Shown here piece by piece: positions 43,198-54,563 of a DNA stretch of 64,000 nt. How positions within the stretch are numbered: position 1 is the stretch's first letter; every line of letters begins with the position of its first letter. This DNA is from Roseateles terrae (GTDB taxonomy: Bacteria > Pseudomonadota > Gammaproteobacteria > Burkholderiales > Burkholderiaceae_C). The translations under genes were made by a program, and so were the position numbers. The DNA lies in assembly GCF_014192155.1 (NCBI RefSeq), contig NZ_JACHXO010000001.1:372001-436000 (forward strand). The letters are read 5' to 3'. The notes below the pieces were generated by a model that worked only from the letters and a program-made list of their open reading frames with translations, was not told the DNA's origin and did no database searches.

Positions 43198-43941
43198 TCA
43201 GTGGCCTTGCTGCTGGGACAGGGCCATCTGCCCCTCCAGGGGCAGGCGGCTGGCGCGCAATGCCGAGGGCGGGAGCGCTGCGCTGTTCAATGCACTGGCG
43301 GGCAGGGGATCGGCGCCACCGCCGACACCCGAGAAGGAAAACCCTCCCATGGAACTGCCACGGGCCGGTGCAGGCAGCATCAGGGACGACGCTGCCTTGC
43401 CCCCGGCCGCCGAGCCGCCGGACAGGGAGACCGTCACGCCGCTCGGGGTGATGGCGCGCACCTGCCAGGGGCCGACCTGAGGCGTATGACCCGGGCTGAT
43501 CGCCACGCGGTGGATGCGGCCTTCATAGAACAGCTCGGCCTGCAGGCGCTGGCCGACACCCGTCAAGGACCACACACGCGGCACTTCCGAGTGTTTGGTC
43601 GCAGGCGGAGGCGGAGGCATCGCCGAAGGGCCCGGGGCGGCCGGCGGAATCTCGTTTCCCAGCATGCGGCGCGCCGCCGCATCGAGCTCCTGGGCTTTCT
43701 TGCGGCGCGCGGCGTCGATGATCTGCTGCATGGAGGTGGATGAGGCGGTGGTGCCGTCTTCCGCTGCGACAGCGGCAGGTGCCACGGCGAACTGCGCGAG
43801 GCTCACCGCCAGCAGCCCACCTGCGGCGCGGGAAAAGCGCCGCGCGGAGGCGAGGCGGACGATGCGGGCGATGCGGGCGAGGAAGCCCCGAACGATCGGT
43901 CGACGTGACACGACGACGTCAGAAGTTTTTGCCTTTGGCAT
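43198..43941 (-). CDS. pilP: Type IVb pilus PilP-like periplasmic protein
   Basis: 247 aa with an N-terminal membrane segment or signal (about 38-58, GGLLAVSLAQFAVAPAAVA). The middle shows a PilP-like beta domain (VWSLTGVGQRLQAELFYEGR, HTPQVGPWQVRAITPSGVTV), followed by a low-complexity Pro/Ala/Ser tail. In R64, PilP is needed for thin-pilus biogenesis and probably links the inner-membrane complex to the secretin. Identification leans on gene order (between pilO and pilQ). Start region overlaps the pilO 3' end by 23 bp. Confidence 0.82.
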   Translation of the reverse strand: MPKAKTSDVVVSRRPIVRGFLARIARIVRLASARRFSRAAGGLLAVSLAQFAVAPAAVAAEDGTTASSTSMQQIIDAARRKKAQELDAAARRMLGNEIPPAAPGPSAMPPPPPATKHSEVPRVWSLTGVGQRLQAELFYEGRIHRVAISPGHTPQVGPWQVRAITPSGVTVSLSGGSAAGGKAASSLMLPAPARGSSMGGFSFSGVGGGADPLPASALNSAALPPSALRASRLPLEGQMALSQQQGH

Positions 43942-45337
43942 AGATGTGTCCGGTGAGGGTGTAGGTGATCTGGCCGGCGTTCAGCTGAACCGTGAGGGTG
44001 TCCGGCACGGCCGTGGGCGACAGGTCGATCGAGGGCAAGGACCAGAGCCCGTCCGTCACCTGCCAGGCCAGGCGCACCACCGGGCGATGAAGGACACCCA
44101 GGTTGGTGACGGTGGGCGGGCCAAAGAGTTGGGCGGGTTTGAGCATGGCCGCCTGAGAGCTGCCGGCGACCAGGGCGACATCCTGCAAGCGGCTGCCCCA
44201 GGTCTGGGTGACCGTCTCCACCTGCGGCAGCTGCTCGCGCGCCAGCACCGCCGGCACGGGGCCGCTCTCCACCCAGGTGTAATGGGTGGTGATGGTGGCG
44301 CCGAGCAGGTCGTTGCTGTTGTTGTCCGCATTGAGCTGCGGGTCGGGGCTCTGAGGGTCCTGGGGCGGCCGCGTCAGGAAGTCGCTGAAGTTGCCGAAGT
44401 TGCGGCTCCAGGTGGCTTCGCAGTCCGGACTCGACTGGCTGCAGGTGAAGCGTTGCAGCGCCCAGCCTTCACGGCTGAGCGGTACACGGTTGAGCAGCGC
44501 GCGCCAGCGGTCCAGCACCGCATTGCCCGGCTGGCCGGCGCTGCGCAGCATCGGCTCGATGGACCGCTCGTAGAGGCGATTCGGATCGTTCTCCTGTGCA
44601 AGTCGCGCGGCCGCTTCGGCGGCCTTGCGTTGCTGATATTGGCTCCAGAGCGTATAACCCACGCCGGAGCCGAGCAGCACCGCCGCCGTCACGCCACCGG
44701 CGACCGCGCGGCGCAACATGCGGTTGACAAGGGGACGCACCAGCGAGCCGGTCTCCGGCATCTCGAAGATGGTCTGGACCTGCAACGGCTCGCCGTTGGC
44801 CACGACGTTGGGCAGGTCGGTGGCGACCCGCACGTCCTGGTCGATGTGGATGTCCCGAAACTCCTTGAGCAGCGCCAGCGCGGATTCCAGGTTGTTGACC
44901 AGCCGGTCAAAGCCCGGCACGGGCCGCCGGTCCATCAGGCCAATGAAGGCCACCCGATTGCCGGCGGACAGCACCACGGCTTCCGCGCCGCCGGAGGAGA
45001 ACCGCTCGATCAGCATCACCACTGCGGAATGCGGCCGACCGGGGCCGGGCTGCAGCCCGCGGGCCAGACCGATCAGGCTCTTGTCCGGCAGCATGGTCGC
45101 GAAGCTGTAGCCCAGTTTGCGGGCACGCTGGAACTCCGCATCCGGATGCCCGCGGTCCTGGGTGGGACTCCATTCCAGCTCGAAGATGACGCGGGTGCCG
45201 GCGATGATGCAGGTCTTGGCAAGCGCGGTGGCGCCCGAGCCGCTGCCGGGGAGCTCCTTGGAGAAGCCATCGGACGCACCGGCGAATTCACCACGGTTTA
45301 CGCCGCCGGAGCTGCCGGCGCCAGGATTGAAGGCCAT
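43919..45337 (-). CDS. pilO: Type IVb pilus accessory protein PilO (R64 type)
   Basis: 472-aa bitopic inner-membrane protein with a cytoplasmic N-terminal half, one membrane segment near residues 210-228 (AVAGGVTAAVLLGSGVGYTL), and a large periplasmic part. It resembles PilO2/pilin accessory proteins of thin-pilus systems (GHPDAEFQRARKLGYS, FIGLMDRRPVPGFD). Lies 11 bp after pilN. Role: assembly of the inner-membrane subcomplex. Sequence conservation is low, so confidence comes from length, topology and gene order. Confidence 0.85.
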   Translation of the reverse strand: MAFNPGAGSSGGVNRGEFAGASDGFSKELPGSGSGATALAKTCIIAGTRVIFELEWSPTQDRGHPDAEFQRARKLGYSFATMLPDKSLIGLARGLQPGPGRPHSAVVMLIERFSSGGAEAVVLSAGNRVAFIGLMDRRPVPGFDRLVNNLESALALLKEFRDIHIDQDVRVATDLPNVVANGEPLQVQTIFEMPETGSLVRPLVNRMLRRAVAGGVTAAVLLGSGVGYTLWSQYQQRKAAEAAARLAQENDPNRLYERSIEPMLRSAGQPGNAVLDRWRALLNRVPLSREGWALQRFTCSQSSPDCEATWSRNFGNFSDFLTRPPQDPQSPDPQLNADNNSNDLLGATITTHYTWVESGPVPAVLAREQLPQVETVTQTWGSRLQDVALVAGSSQAAMLKPAQLFGPPTVTNLGVLHRPVVRLAWQVTDGLWSLPSIDLSPTAVPDTLTVQLNAGQITYTLTGHIYAKGKNF

Positions 45338-45348
45338 GGCTCTCCCTT

Positions 45349-47085
45349 TCAGCGGTCGGTCAGACGCGGCGTGATGAGAATGACGGTGCCTTGCTTGCTG
45401 CGGCCGCCGCGCTTGGCGATGGGCAGCAGGCCGCGGACCACATCGGTGTCATCGGCCTGCGCCTGCTCGCGCTCATAACCCACCATGACCAGCGTCTGCC
45501 CCGCCGGCACGCTGACGCGTTGCAGCGACGAGAAGCTGACCGTGTTGGGCAGCTGGATCGATTGCGCCGAGGAGCCGCTGCCGCTGGTGAAGGCCTTGAT
45601 CTCCCGCAGTTCGCTGACCTGCATGGCGGTCTGGAGCAGCACGCGGTTGGAGTCCAGAATGACCGGCAGGATCATCAGGCCCAGGCCGGTGGAGATGGAG
45701 CCCGGCACCAGCGAGCCTGCAGTGGTCACGCCGGTGGTGCCGTTCACCACGGGGGCCGTCGTCTGCTTGACGTAGGACTGCGTCTGCAGCGACCCCACGG
45801 GCACCGGCATGCGGTTGGTGGTGGTCACCACGCTGGAATAGGCGGTCGAGACCTTGCCATATTCCTGCAGGGAATCCGCGACCAGACGGCTGGGCGAGCT
45901 GCGGGAGGAGGAGGGCGCCAGCAGGAAGGACAGCGACCCTGGCGTATTGCCGGAGAGCGCGCCGGGCCCTTGCGGGCTGGTCAGGCTGAACTGATTGCCC
46001 GTCGCCTTGCCCAGCACTGCCTGCCAGTTGATGCCATTGCTGTATTGGTCGGTCAGGTCGACCTGCAGCACTTCCACTTCCAGCACGACCTGGCGCAGCA
46101 GGGTGGTGTTGACTTCCTGCAGGAAGGATTCCACCCGTTCGACGTTGCTCAGCGCGTCCGTCACCGTCACCAGGCCGGAGCGGGGATCGACCTGCAGGTG
46201 GGCGCGGGCGGAGAGCATGCCCTTGAGCGAATCGCGCAGGCCGCTCCAGTAATCGCTTTCGGTCTGGAAGTCGATGTTCAGGGAGCCGGAGCTGGAGCTG
46301 CCGCTGCTGCCACCGCCCGATCCGCTTCCCCCGCCGCCACCGCTGCTGGATGCGCCGCTGCCAAAGACGTCGATGGAACCGCTGGTCTTGAGGCCGTTGG
46401 GCAGCGCCTTCACCAGAATGGAGCGGGTCACCAGACGGCTGAAGATGATCTTGCCGCCGTTGTATTCCCATTGCAGGCCGGCGCGGGTGGCCACCAGGTC
46501 CAGCAGGCCGGAGAGGGGGCCGGAGTAGTCGAGCTCCATCGTGTTCTGCAGGTCGCGGCCCTGCACCGCCAGTGACAGCGCACCAGCGGCTTCGGCCTGC
46601 CGCGCCAGCGTGGCGTGATCGGTGGCCCCCGGCGTCGTCTGACGACCCGCCTGCGTCTGGGCTTCGCTGGAGGCGAGACCGCCCGGTGCGTAGTCGCTGG
46701 CGCTCGTCATCGCGTCCGGCGTCATGATGACGGGAATGTCGATCAGGCGGGAGATGAGTTCGGCCACCGTCGGCAAGGGATGGCGGCCCGGATAGCGCAG
46801 GGTGACCTGGCCGATGTGGGTCGGCAGGGTGGACGCGCGCTGCAGCGGCACCGAATGCCGGGCGAAGCGCGGCACAGTGTCCGCCTGCACCAGCGCCGGC
46901 AGACGCTGTGGTTCCCGCGCCAGGGTCTGGAACTGTCCGAGGCGGTTCTTGTTGTTGGTGTATTCCTGCTGGGTGAGATGGGTGGACTGCACGGCGCAGC
47001 CGGTGGTGAGCACGCAGCCCAGGGTCAGGGCCAGGCGTCCCGGTACGAGGCCGGAAGCCCGTTCAGGGTGGGGCAGTCGGATCAA
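45349..47085 (-). CDS. pilN: Type IVb pilus secretin lipoprotein (PilN of R64 type)
   Basis: 578-aa outer-membrane secretin. Lipoprotein signal ending VLTTGC (Cys30). Periplasmic N-domains include STN-like (LSLAVQGRDLQNTMELDY) and secretin N1-like blocks; a Gly/Ser-rich stretch of about 25 residues lies near 245-270. The C-terminal secretin domain carries VEVLQVDLTDQYSNGI, VPVGSLQTQSYV and GTVILITPRL. Forms the pore for the pilus. ATG overlaps the tcpQ-like stop by four bases. Confidence 0.93.
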   Translation of the reverse strand: MIRLPHPERASGLVPGRLALTLGCVLTTGCAVQSTHLTQQEYTNNKNRLGQFQTLAREPQRLPALVQADTVPRFARHSVPLQRASTLPTHIGQVTLRYPGRHPLPTVAELISRLIDIPVIMTPDAMTSASDYAPGGLASSEAQTQAGRQTTPGATDHATLARQAEAAGALSLAVQGRDLQNTMELDYSGPLSGLLDLVATRAGLQWEYNGGKIIFSRLVTRSILVKALPNGLKTSGSIDVFGSGASSSGGGGGSGSGGGSSGSSSSGSLNIDFQTESDYWSGLRDSLKGMLSARAHLQVDPRSGLVTVTDALSNVERVESFLQEVNTTLLRQVVLEVEVLQVDLTDQYSNGINWQAVLGKATGNQFSLTSPQGPGALSGNTPGSLSFLLAPSSSRSSPSRLVADSLQEYGKVSTAYSSVVTTTNRMPVPVGSLQTQSYVKQTTAPVVNGTTGVTTAGSLVPGSISTGLGLMILPVILDSNRVLLQTAMQVSELREIKAFTSGSGSSAQSIQLPNTVSFSSLQRVSVPAGQTLVMVGYEREQAQADDTDVVRGLLPIAKRGGRSKQGTVILITPRLTDR

Positions 47086-47978
47086 CGCCGTTCTCCATCG
47101 AGCATGTAACGCACCACGCGGACAACGCGGGTGTCGGGATTGATGCGGGCCTGCACCGGATAGTCGGTGTCCCGCAGGGAAGTCATGGCCTGGTTCAGCG
47201 CGTCCAGGAAGTTGCCGTTGAGGGTGACTTGCGCGTCAATGGCGAAGTCGCGTTCCACTTCCCAGACCAGTTGCCAGTTGGCAACGCGCGTCCAGCGCAG
47301 CAGCGTCTGGCGGAAGGTCTGGTCCGACAGCTCAACCGTCCATTCGGAGGGGGCTTCACTGCGCAGGACGTCCAGGGCGTGGTCCTCTGAAGAAGCATCG
47401 GGACGTGAGAGCTGGGCCTGGGCGCGTGGGGTGCGGATCCATTCCACTTCGCCGTAACCGGGCGGATCGGCAGCAGTGCTGCTGGCGGCATGGCCATTCG
47501 GGTCGTGCATGCCCCGCCCACCTGGCATCACGCTGATGACGTGGGCGTGACCCGCGCCATCGCCGCGGTTGCCGGTGCCCGCGGAAAGCTTGGTGCTCCA
47601 GCCCGCCGCACTACCGGTGGACGCGAGGGCCGCACGTCCGCCATCGGCGGGCGCGGTGGAGGCGATCGCCGCCGCCGCCGCGACCGTGGCGACGGCAGGC
47701 GCTGCCCGACGAGCGGGCTGCGCACTCGACGTCCTGGCGGATGCAGCGACCGGCGTGAGCGTGGCAGCGGGAGGAACAGCCGCGGACGAGGCTGTGGCCG
47801 GGGTCGCTGGGGTCACCTTGACCACGGGCACTGGCGGAGTCGCCGAGGACGCAGGGGGCGATGCCGAGGAAGACGACGGAGACGATGAGGACGATCCGAC
47901 CTGAGCCGATGCGGGCGCAGCCTGCGCACCCGCGGTCAGGCCCAGGACGAGCACCGGAAGCAACCTGAGAGTTTTCAT
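47082..47978 (-). CDS. TcpQ/PilL-like pilus biogenesis protein
   Basis: 298 aa from the ATG at 47978 (MKTLRLLPVLVLGLTAG, a signal peptide); an earlier start at 48002 is less likely. Residues 25-190 are a low-complexity Ala/Ser/Thr/Pro linker. The C-terminal 110 residues match the TcpQ C-terminal domain (WTVELSDQTFRQTLLRWTR, NGNFLDALNQAMTSLRD), which supports the secretin in type IVb pilus systems. Same role as the C-terminal part of R64 PilL. Confidence 0.88.
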   Translation of the reverse strand: MKTLRLLPVLVLGLTAGAQAAPASAQVGSSSSSPSSSSASPPASSATPPVPVVKVTPATPATASSAAVPPAATLTPVAASARTSSAQPARRAAPAVATVAAAAAIASTAPADGGRAALASTGSAAGWSTKLSAGTGNRGDGAGHAHVISVMPGGRGMHDPNGHAASSTAADPPGYGEVEWIRTPRAQAQLSRPDASSEDHALDVLRSEAPSEWTVELSDQTFRQTLLRWTRVANWQLVWEVERDFAIDAQVTLNGNFLDALNQAMTSLRDTDYPVQARINPDTRVVRVVRYMLDGERR

Positions 47979-48043
47979 GGGGAGCCGTTCAGGACGAACC
48001 AAGGTCCGGACCTGTGATGAGCAGGCCCGGACCGCGAGGGGAA

Positions 48044-48694
48044 TTACAGAGGGATGAAGGCGTTGATGACGCGGGTCGGCCCCTCGCCGTCAGCGCGGCA
48101 CTTATCAGCCAGCCTGATGAGGTTCACTGCGGCGTTTGCGGCGGGTCCCTTCACCAGGTTTGCCTCGGTGAAGTTAGTCAGCGCACTGCCGGGCTCCGCG
48201 GTCGGAGCTGTGGTTTCCACCCACATCGCTTGTGCAAGGGGAGCCAGTCCATTGACCACGGTTGCGCACATGTCGGTCGGAATGCCGGTTGCGATCACGA
48301 TGTAGCCACGGTCAGGGCCGCCGACGCCGTCAAAGTTGGCCGCGTTGCCCTGGATGAAGAGCGCGCCGCCAAACGAGTTGGTGACAGTGACGTTGTCGCC
48401 ATTCCAGGCCACCGTGTTGGGTGAGAAAGCACCCAGCGCGGCGGCACGCTTCGTGGTGATGTCAGAGAACGTCGCGCTGTTGACCGCTGCACCCACCAGC
48501 GCCGCATTGATTCGCGGCACTTCGGCCAGCAGATTGTTCGCACGGTTGTTGGCCAGGATCCGCTGCACGCCAAACAGCGAGCCGACGATGATGACCGAGA
48601 TGATGGCCAGCGCAATCGACAGCTCGATCAGCGTGTAACCCTGCTGACGGGCCGCGCGGGCGGTGAACTTGCGAGGAAAAGAATGTCGTTTCAT
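48044..48694 (-). CDS. pilS: Type IVb major prepilin PilS
   Basis: 216-aa prepilin from the ATG at 48694, with AAGGACC before it. The 19-residue basic leader ends in Gly19, and the mature protein starts with Tyr20 (QQG|YTLIELSIALAIISV), with the conserved Glu at +5. A long leader and a non-Phe first residue are type IVb traits. Two C-terminal cysteines (DMCATVV and DKCRADG) can form the D-region disulfide. Prepilin peptidase and an R64-like adhesin PilV with shufflon are not found. First gene of the operon that runs to 39.5 kb. Confidence 0.93.
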   Translation of the reverse strand: MKRHSFPRKFTARAARQQGYTLIELSIALAIISVIIVGSLFGVQRILANNRANNLLAEVPRINAALVGAAVNSATFSDITTKRAAALGAFSPNTVAWNGDNVTVTNSFGGALFIQGNAANFDGVGGPDRGYIVIATGIPTDMCATVVNGLAPLAQAMWVETTAPTAEPGSALTNFTEANLVKGPAANAAVNLIRLADKCRADGEGPTRVINAFIPL

Positions 48695-51014
<2,320 letters not shown>

Positions 51015-51029
51015 TCAGCCCACTCGCCC

Positions 51030-51058
51030 CGCCCGGCGACGTCTTACTTCGCCGGGCG
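51030..51058. other. Hairpin between convergent ligA and eamA
   Basis: CGCCCGGCGA (51030-51039) pairs perfectly with TCGCCGGGCG (51049-51058) around a 9-base loop. It covers the end of the EamA gene. No T-run; possibly a bidirectional terminator or mRNA-stabilising structure. Confidence 0.5.
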
Positions 51059-51937
51059 CGTCACGGGCGGCATCGGCAGACGCAGCACGCCCACCGCGAG
51101 CCCGGTGCCCAGCAGCACCACCAGGCAGCCGATGGCCATCATCACCGTCAGCGTTTCGTGCAGGAACAGGAAGCCCCACACCAGCGCAAACACCGGAATC
51201 AGGAAGGTGACGGCAATGGTGTTGGTCGGTCCCACGCGCTTCATCAGCCGGAAGAACAGGATGTAGGCCACGCTGGTGCACAGCAGGGCCAGCAGGGCCA
51301 CGGCCCCCCAGGCGCGCATGGACGGCATCTGTGTCGGCTGATGCAGCCATGCCGGCACCAGCAGCAGCAGGGCCGCGGCAAACTGGCTGCCGCTGGCCAC
51401 CGCCAGGGGCGATGCCTGGCTCAGAAAGCGCTTCGTGCCGTTCGCGGCCACGCCGTAACTCAGCGTCGCCAGCAACACCGCCAGAATGGCGAAGCCTCCG
51501 CCACCCGGTTTGAACGAGGCCTTGTCCCAGGCCAGCACCACCACGCCGATGAAGCCCAGCGCCAGGCCCATCAGCCGCGAGGCGTCCAGCCGCTGCCCAA
51601 ACCAGGCCCAGGCCACCAGCGCGCCCCACATCGGCGTCGTGGCATTCAGGATGCTGGACATGCCGGCATTGATCGACAGCGCCGCAAAACTGAACAGCGC
51701 GAAGGGCAGGGCGCCGTTGAGCAGTCCCACCAGCAGCAGTCCCGGCCAGAAGCGGCGCAGGTCTCCGAAGCCCTCGCGCATCAGCAGCAGCGGCATCAGC
51801 AGCAATGACGCGCCGGCCACCCGCACAAAGGCGGTGGCGATGGGGCCGAATTCAGGTGCGGCGATGCGCATGAACAGGAACGAGGCGCCCCAGATGGCCG
51901 CCAGCAGCGTCAATTCACTCAGGTCGCGTTGCTTCAA
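51044..51937 (-). CDS. EamA-family (DMT) transporter
   Basis: 297 aa with about ten hydrophobic segments in two EamA repeats (LLAAIWGASFLFMRIAAPEF; LLATLSYGVAANG). The start is a TTG at 51937: it has GGAAGGAG 8 bases upstream and overlaps the ogt stop as TTGA, whereas the longer open frame upstream has no family similarity. Substrate unknown; DMT proteins export metabolites or take up small solutes. Its tight coupling to alkylation-repair genes is notable. Confidence 0.9.
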   Translation of the reverse strand: MKQRDLSELTLLAAIWGASFLFMRIAAPEFGPIATAFVRVAGASLLLMPLLLMREGFGDLRRFWPGLLLVGLLNGALPFALFSFAALSINAGMSSILNATTPMWGALVAWAWFGQRLDASRLMGLALGFIGVVVLAWDKASFKPGGGGFAILAVLLATLSYGVAANGTKRFLSQASPLAVASGSQFAAALLLLVPAWLHQPTQMPSMRAWGAVALLALLCTSVAYILFFRLMKRVGPTNTIAVTFLIPVFALVWGFLFLHETLTVMMAIGCLVVLLGTGLAVGVLRLPMPPVTRPAK

Positions 51938-52593
51938 GCGCCTGCTCCTTCCAACGAGGTGAATAAAGAACCTTGGGGCCACGGACTGGAGGTCCGTGGA
52001 GGGGGTGAGGCAGGGGGCGCCAAGGCCGGGGCCGGCGAAGGTGGAGGATGCGCGCCTGGGTCCGTTGCACGGGCCTCCATCGGCAGCTGCTGGTGGCATT
52101 CCAGCGCCAGCAGCGCCTGCTTGCGCGGCAGCCCGCCGGCGTATCCGGTCAATTGTCCGTTGCTGCCGATGACACGATGACAGGGCACCAGCACGGACAG
52201 TGGATTGCGGCCCACCGCCGCGGCCACCGCGCGGACAGCGGCCCGGCAGCCCAGTCGGTCAGCCAGCTCGCCATAACTGACCGTTTCGCCCGATGGGATG
52301 TCGAGCAAGGCCCGCCAGACCGATTGCTGGAACGGTGTGCCGATCAGGGACATCGGTGGCAGTCCGTCGGCATGCGCCGCTGCGCGTCGGCTGCCGTCGA
52401 AGTAGGCATGCAGCCAGTCGGCGGCCTGGCGCAGGCAGGGATCGGCATCGTCGCGCGGGACGGACAACGGTCCGGGGTGGTATTTCTGAGCTTCGAACCA
52501 CACACCACACAGCCCCTGCGCGTCCCGCGCCAGGAGCATGCGGCCGAGCGGCGTGTCGATCTCGGACTGACTGAGCATCAGGGTCTTGAGCAT
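51934..52593 (-). CDS. ogt: Methylated-DNA--protein-cysteine methyltransferase
   Basis: Suicide enzyme that removes O6-alkyl groups from guanine. 219 aa from the ATG at 52593 (AAGGA upstream). Core motifs: TPFQQSVWRALLDIPSGETVSYGEL-type helix-turn-helix, active-site Cys in VLVPCHRVIG, and GYAGGLPRK. A Pro/Ser-rich tail of about 45 residues follows the domain and looks disordered. Middle gene of the ada-alkA, ogt, eamA operon; the ATG shares one base with the preceding stop (TGATG). Confidence 0.95.
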   Translation of the reverse strand: MLKTLMLSQSEIDTPLGRMLLARDAQGLCGVWFEAQKYHPGPLSVPRDDADPCLRQAADWLHAYFDGSRRAAAHADGLPPMSLIGTPFQQSVWRALLDIPSGETVSYGELADRLGCRAAVRAVAAAVGRNPLSVLVPCHRVIGSNGQLTGYAGGLPRKQALLALECHQQLPMEARATDPGAHPPPSPAPALAPPASPPPRTSSPWPQGSLFTSLEGAGA

Positions 52594-54317
52594 CACAGAG
52601 TTCCTTCCAGATCTGGTACGTGTTCCGACGGCTGAAGAGCGGGCGGGTTCTGGGCGGCCGGGTTCGCCTTGGCGTCCACCTCCGCGCCCGTTGGCTTGGT
52701 GCCGGGCTTCCCTGTCGGCGGAGTCGCCCCCGCGCCTGCCTTGGGCGGGCGCCCCAGCGCCGTTGCCTCTCGCCACAGTTGCAGCACCGCGTAACTGCGA
52801 TAGGGCGCGTAGACCTGCGCCGCAGCGGCCAGCGCGGCCGGGCGCATCGGCCCACCGGTCCGGCTTTCCAGCCGTTGCCGCAGGATCACGTCGCCGGGCA
52901 GGAAAGCGTCGGGCCAGCTCCAGCCCCGCATCAACATGTAGTGGGCGGTCCAGGGCCCCAGCCCAGGCAGCGCAGCGAGCTCCGCGATGGCGTTCTCGAT
53001 GCTGCCGCGACCTTGTGCGAAAGCCAGTCGCGGCCACTGGGCAGCGAGGTGGATCAGCGCCTGCGCCCGGCGACCGGGCATGCCCAGGCTTGCAATGTCA
53101 TAGACGGACGCGGCAGCCAGCCGGGTGGCGGACGGGAACGCATGGGTGACCGGCGCGGGTGCGCCCAGGTCCGCCGGCAGCGGTTCTCCGAAGGCTGCGA
53201 CGAGGCGGGTGGCCAGCGTCCGTGCCGCGGCCACGGTCACCTGCTGTCCCAGCACCGCGCGGACGGCCAGCTCGAACCGGTCCAGCGTGCCGGGCAGGCG
53301 CAGGCCCAGGGCGCCGGGGCCGAGCGTGTCGCCCAGGGCCGAAGCGATCGCATGCGGATCGGCATCCAGGTCCAGCCACCGCCGCAGGCGCGGCAGGAGG
53401 GCCGCCACCTGCGGCCACAACGAGGCGCTCATCCGCACGCGGACCTGAGGGCGCTCCGCCCCGTCCGGCGGAAACTGCACGGACAGCCAACCCACCAGGT
53501 CCGAAGAGGCCGTCTCCGACAGCGACGACAGGCGCACGCTGCGATGCACCTGCAGCCCCTCGACATCCACCGATTCCACCCCCGGCACGGCACGCGCCGC
53601 CAGGAACTGAAGCAGGGCGCTGGTCTGCAGCGGCGGCCGCAGGTCCAGCCGCAGCGCCGGCGTTTCGTCCTCCGCCGCTGCACGCCGACGTGCGCCGCCC
53701 TCGCGCAGCGCCGTCGGGCTCAGGCGGTAATGCTCCGAAAATGCCGCATTGAAGCGCCGCAGGCTGGCAAACCCCGCCGCCAGCGCCACCTGGGACACCG
53801 GCAGGCGGGTATCGGTCAGCAACTGCTTGGCCAGCAGCAGTCGCCGCGTCTGCAGATACTGGAGCGGCGCCACCCCGTGCACCGTGGTGAAGATGCGCCG
53901 CACATGCCGCTCGCTCACCCCCAGGTGTGCCGCCAGCGCCGGCAGGCTGGCCTGATCTGGCGCGCATTCATCCAGCCAGCGTGCCGCTTCCCGAGCCAGC
54001 ACCTCGCTGGCGTCCATGCTGCTCCAGACGCGGGCAGCAGGCGCCAATTCAGGGCGGCACTTCAGGCACGGGCGGAATTGCGCCGCCTCCGCCTGGCTGG
54101 CGGTGGAGAAAAACAGGCAGTTCTCCATCTTCGGCGCCCGCACCCGGCAGATCGGCCGGCAGTAGATGCCGGTGGTTTTGACCGCCACGAACCACTGGCC
54201 GTCAAAACGCGCATCCCGGGCCAGCAGGGCCGGGTAGCAGTGGTGGGGGGCCAGGGAGGAGGTCATGGAACGCATCATAGGGAGCGCCCCGGGGGGACGC
54301 TCGCCGTTTTCGGACAT
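52593..54317 (-). CDS. Ada-AlkA fusion: adaptive-response regulator and 3-methyladenine glycosylase
   Basis: 574 aa from ATG 54317; ATGs at 54278 and 54266 are alternatives and none has a clear ribosome-binding site. Domains: Ada zinc/methylphosphotriester domain (Cys ligands in YCRPICR and PCLKCRPEL), AraC-type helix-turn-helix (ALAAHLGVSERHVRRIF), AlkA N-terminal fold, and the HhH-GPD glycosylase with catalytic Asp in WPDAFLPGDVILRQR and hairpin LPGLGPWTAHY. It should sense methylated DNA phosphates, activate its own operon and remove alkylated bases. Heads ogt and eamA. A disordered Pro/Gly-rich tail of about 50 residues follows. Confidence 0.92.
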   Translation of the reverse strand: MSENGERPPGALPMMRSMTSSLAPHHCYPALLARDARFDGQWFVAVKTTGIYCRPICRVRAPKMENCLFFSTASQAEAAQFRPCLKCRPELAPAARVWSSMDASEVLAREAARWLDECAPDQASLPALAAHLGVSERHVRRIFTTVHGVAPLQYLQTRRLLLAKQLLTDTRLPVSQVALAAGFASLRRFNAAFSEHYRLSPTALREGGARRRAAAEDETPALRLDLRPPLQTSALLQFLAARAVPGVESVDVEGLQVHRSVRLSSLSETASSDLVGWLSVQFPPDGAERPQVRVRMSASLWPQVAALLPRLRRWLDLDADPHAIASALGDTLGPGALGLRLPGTLDRFELAVRAVLGQQVTVAAARTLATRLVAAFGEPLPADLGAPAPVTHAFPSATRLAAASVYDIASLGMPGRRAQALIHLAAQWPRLAFAQGRGSIENAIAELAALPGLGPWTAHYMLMRGWSWPDAFLPGDVILRQRLESRTGGPMRPAALAAAAQVYAPYRSYAVLQLWREATALGRPPKAGAGATPPTGKPGTKPTGAEVDAKANPAAQNPPALQPSEHVPDLEGTL

Positions 54318-54563
54318 GTCCCTGACACCCCGTGACAGTTGCGTGTGAGCCGCTGTATCGAGGAGCGCCTCCCCAGACGCCTGCACCCGGGTCCGTTTCT
54401 TGCCCTCCTCGCCGCTGGCTGGAACCGAGTTTCGTGCCGTTGCCGGGCGCCGATGACATCCCACGACGCGATTCATCACCCCGGGTTACACGGGACAGTC
54501 GTTTCTACTGCCTACAATCCGCCCCAGTTTTCGTTACTTGATCACATTTGCACAGGGACGCTC

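Noticed and set aside
39499-48694. R64-like shufflon or conjugative transfer region
   Set aside because: No pilV, no rci recombinase, no inverted segment repeats and no tra, mob or relaxase genes found.
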